A program made the position numbers and the translations under genes. The notes beneath the pieces are model-generated. The model was not told the DNA's origin. It searched no databases and was given only the letters and a program-made list of their open reading frames with translations. From the NCBI GenBank assembly GCA_019750135.1, contig JAIEOV010000068.1, forward strand, positions 1-42,082: a stretch of DNA of 42,082 nt. Direction: 5' to 3'. Below, piece by piece: positions 41,021 to 42,082 of this stretch; positions within the stretch are counted from its first letter, which is position 1, and every line of letters starts with the position of its first letter. This stretch comes from Reyranella sp. (GTDB lineage Bacteria; Pseudomonadota; Alphaproteobacteria; Reyranellales; Reyranellaceae).

Positions 41021-42082
41021 ATGCAGCCGCGGACAACCGAAGCAATGGCCAGTGTGGCGCCACCGACGATGATCGGCGGAGAGATCCCGTTGATCGACGT
41101 AACGGGGTTCCTCGCCGGCACGCCGGGCGCTGCCGAGCGCGCCGCCGCCGAGCTGCGTTTCGCTTTCGAGAATGTCGGCTTCTACTATCTCGCCGGCCAC
41201 GGCGTGCCGCAGGCGCTGATCGACAAGGCCTATGCCGAGGCGGCGCGCTTTCATGCGCTGCCGATCGACACGAAGCTCGCGGTCAAGGTCGACGAGCACA
41301 ATATCGGCTACATGCCGATCGCGCGTAAGCCGCCGCCCAATGCCGCCGCGCAGGGCAAGAAGCCGAGCCAGAACGAGGCCTATTTCCTGCGCCGCGAGAA
41401 GGCGCCCGATCATCCCGACGTCGTCGCCAATCGCCGCTTCCACGCCATGAACAAGTGGCCGGACGAGGCCGCCATTCCGGGCTTCCGCGCCAACATGGTG
41501 GGCTACATGGGCGCGATCGAGGGGCTGTGCCGCAAGCTGGTGCGGCTCTATGCGCTGTCGCTCGATCTGCCGGAGACCTTCTTCGACGCCTGTTTCGCCG
41601 AGCCGCACGTCATCCAGCGCATGTCGCGCTATCCCGCGATCGACGGCGCCGACGAGACGGTGAACAGCCTGGTGGCGCATACCGATTCGGGATTCATGAC
41701 GCTGCTGCCGCCCAACAAGGTGGAGGGCCTGGAGATCAACCTGCCCGACGGCCGCTGGCTGGAGGCACCAGGGGTGCCGGATGCCTTCGTGGTCAACGGC
41801 GGCGACATCCTGCATCGCTGGACCAACGAGCGTTTCCTGTCGACGCCGCACCGCGTGCGCAACCTTTCCGGCCAGCTGCGCTATGCCGTGCCGTTCTTCT
41901 GCGATCCCAATCACGACACCGTCATCGAGTGCCTGCCGAGCTGCCAGTCAGCGGAGCAGCCGGCGAAGTATCCGCCGATCAAGATGGGCGACTACGCGCT
42001 GTGGTTCGCCGCCCAGCGCTACGAGCACATGGCCAAGGTCCAGGCGCCCAGCGAAGCCGACATCGCGCCGGGCGCGCGCGCC
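41021..42082 (+). CDS. Isopenicillin-N-synthase-like 2OG-Fe(II) oxygenase, right-edge partial
   Basis: An open frame of 354 codons that leaves the window without a stop. The N-terminal DIOX_N domain (EIPLIDVTGFLAGTPG, LRFAFENVGFYYLAGHGVP) and the C-terminal 2OG-FeII domain are clear: H220 and D222 in VAHTDSGFMTLL, H277 in STPHRV and R287 in LRYAVPFF, where the usual RxS serine is Ala. Such enzymes oxidise small molecules in secondary metabolism or xenobiotic degradation. The ATG at 41021 follows AGGGGA (41008-41013). A very short part of the C terminus is missing at most, judging by family length. Confidence 0.9.
   Translation, partial: MQPRTTEAMASVAPPTMIGGEIPLIDVTGFLAGTPGAAERAAAELRFAFENVGFYYLAGHGVPQALIDKAYAEAARFHALPIDTKLAVKVDEHNIGYMPIARKPPPNAAAQGKKPSQNEAYFLRREKAPDHPDVVANRRFHAMNKWPDEAAIPGFRANMVGYMGAIEGLCRKLVRLYALSLDLPETFFDACFAEPHVIQRMSRYPAIDGADETVNSLVAHTDSGFMTLLPPNKVEGLEINLPDGRWLEAPGVPDAFVVNGGDILHRWTNERFLSTPHRVRNLSGQLRYAVPFFCDPNHDTVIECLPSCQSAEQPAKYPPIKMGDYALWFAAQRYEHMAKVQAPSEADIAPGARA

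Overview
The window is a gene-dense, high-GC chromosomal segment from what looks like a heterotrophic alphaproteobacterium. I infer this from strong G/C third-position bias, many start/stop overlaps of the ATGA type, several SDR, acyl-CoA and LivHMGF-type transport genes, and envelope protein families common in Rhodospirillales/Hyphomicrobiales. A Reyranella-like soil or freshwater bacterium would fit, but no rRNA or marker gene here settles the genus. I see no tRNA, rRNA, CRISPR array, prophage or insertion sequence. No stretch without a gene reaches 300 bases.

Region by region. At 1-897 (minus) lie the start of rlmJ and an upstream-coupled archaemetzincin-like protein that has lost its zinc site. 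At 991-3397 (plus) a coupled trio encodes an acetamidase/formamidase-family enzyme, a lipocalin-like protein and a Cds1-like PLP enzyme. At 3458-6707 (minus) are a membrane Ser/Thr kinase with a long periplasmic coiled coil and a peptidoglycan-binding domain, and an overlapping OmpA-domain lipoprotein. At 6796-9076 (minus) are NfeD, a stomatin/QmcA protein and a class I glutamine amidotransferase. At 9139-10493 (plus) are an HCCA-isomerase-like protein and a lipoprotein with a clear terminator. At 10579-15904 are a D-aminoacylase-type amidohydrolase (minus), then an epoxide-hydrolase-like enzyme, an NmrA-like reductase, a LysR regulator and a nitronate monooxygenase (plus). At 15994-18068 (minus) are an M20 peptidase and an MFE-2-type SDR. 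At 18196-21483 are a methyltransferase, an MFS exporter, a transglutaminase-like protein and an SRPBCC protein.

At 21605-31829 lies a transport and acyl-CoA metabolism block. An acyl-CoA dehydrogenase and two hotdog thioesterases (minus) diverge from a complete LivHMGF ABC transporter, an acyl-CoA synthetase and two nearly identical tandem periplasmic binding proteins, each followed by its own copy of the same terminator. The presence of the CoA ligase and dehydrogenase suggests that the transporter imports a carboxylic acid that is activated to a CoA thioester, rather than simply leucine-type amino acids.

At 31894-37252 are a small lipoprotein, three more SDRs, two alpha/beta hydrolases and an isoleucine-dioxygenase-like 2OG enzyme. 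At 37329-40892 are an Hsp70-like (YegD type) protein whose ribosome binding site can be masked by a hairpin, a stress-membrane operon resembling yqjD-yqjE, and a small two-helix membrane protein. An isopenicillin-N-synthase-like oxygenase runs off the right edge.

The most interesting items are the kinase/OmpA lipoprotein pair, which could form an envelope-spanning peptidoglycan-sensing system, the catalytically dead archaemetzincin, the possible RNA switch in front of the Hsp70-like gene, a promoter with an embedded palindrome before the transporter operon, and a family of intergenic palindromic repeats.
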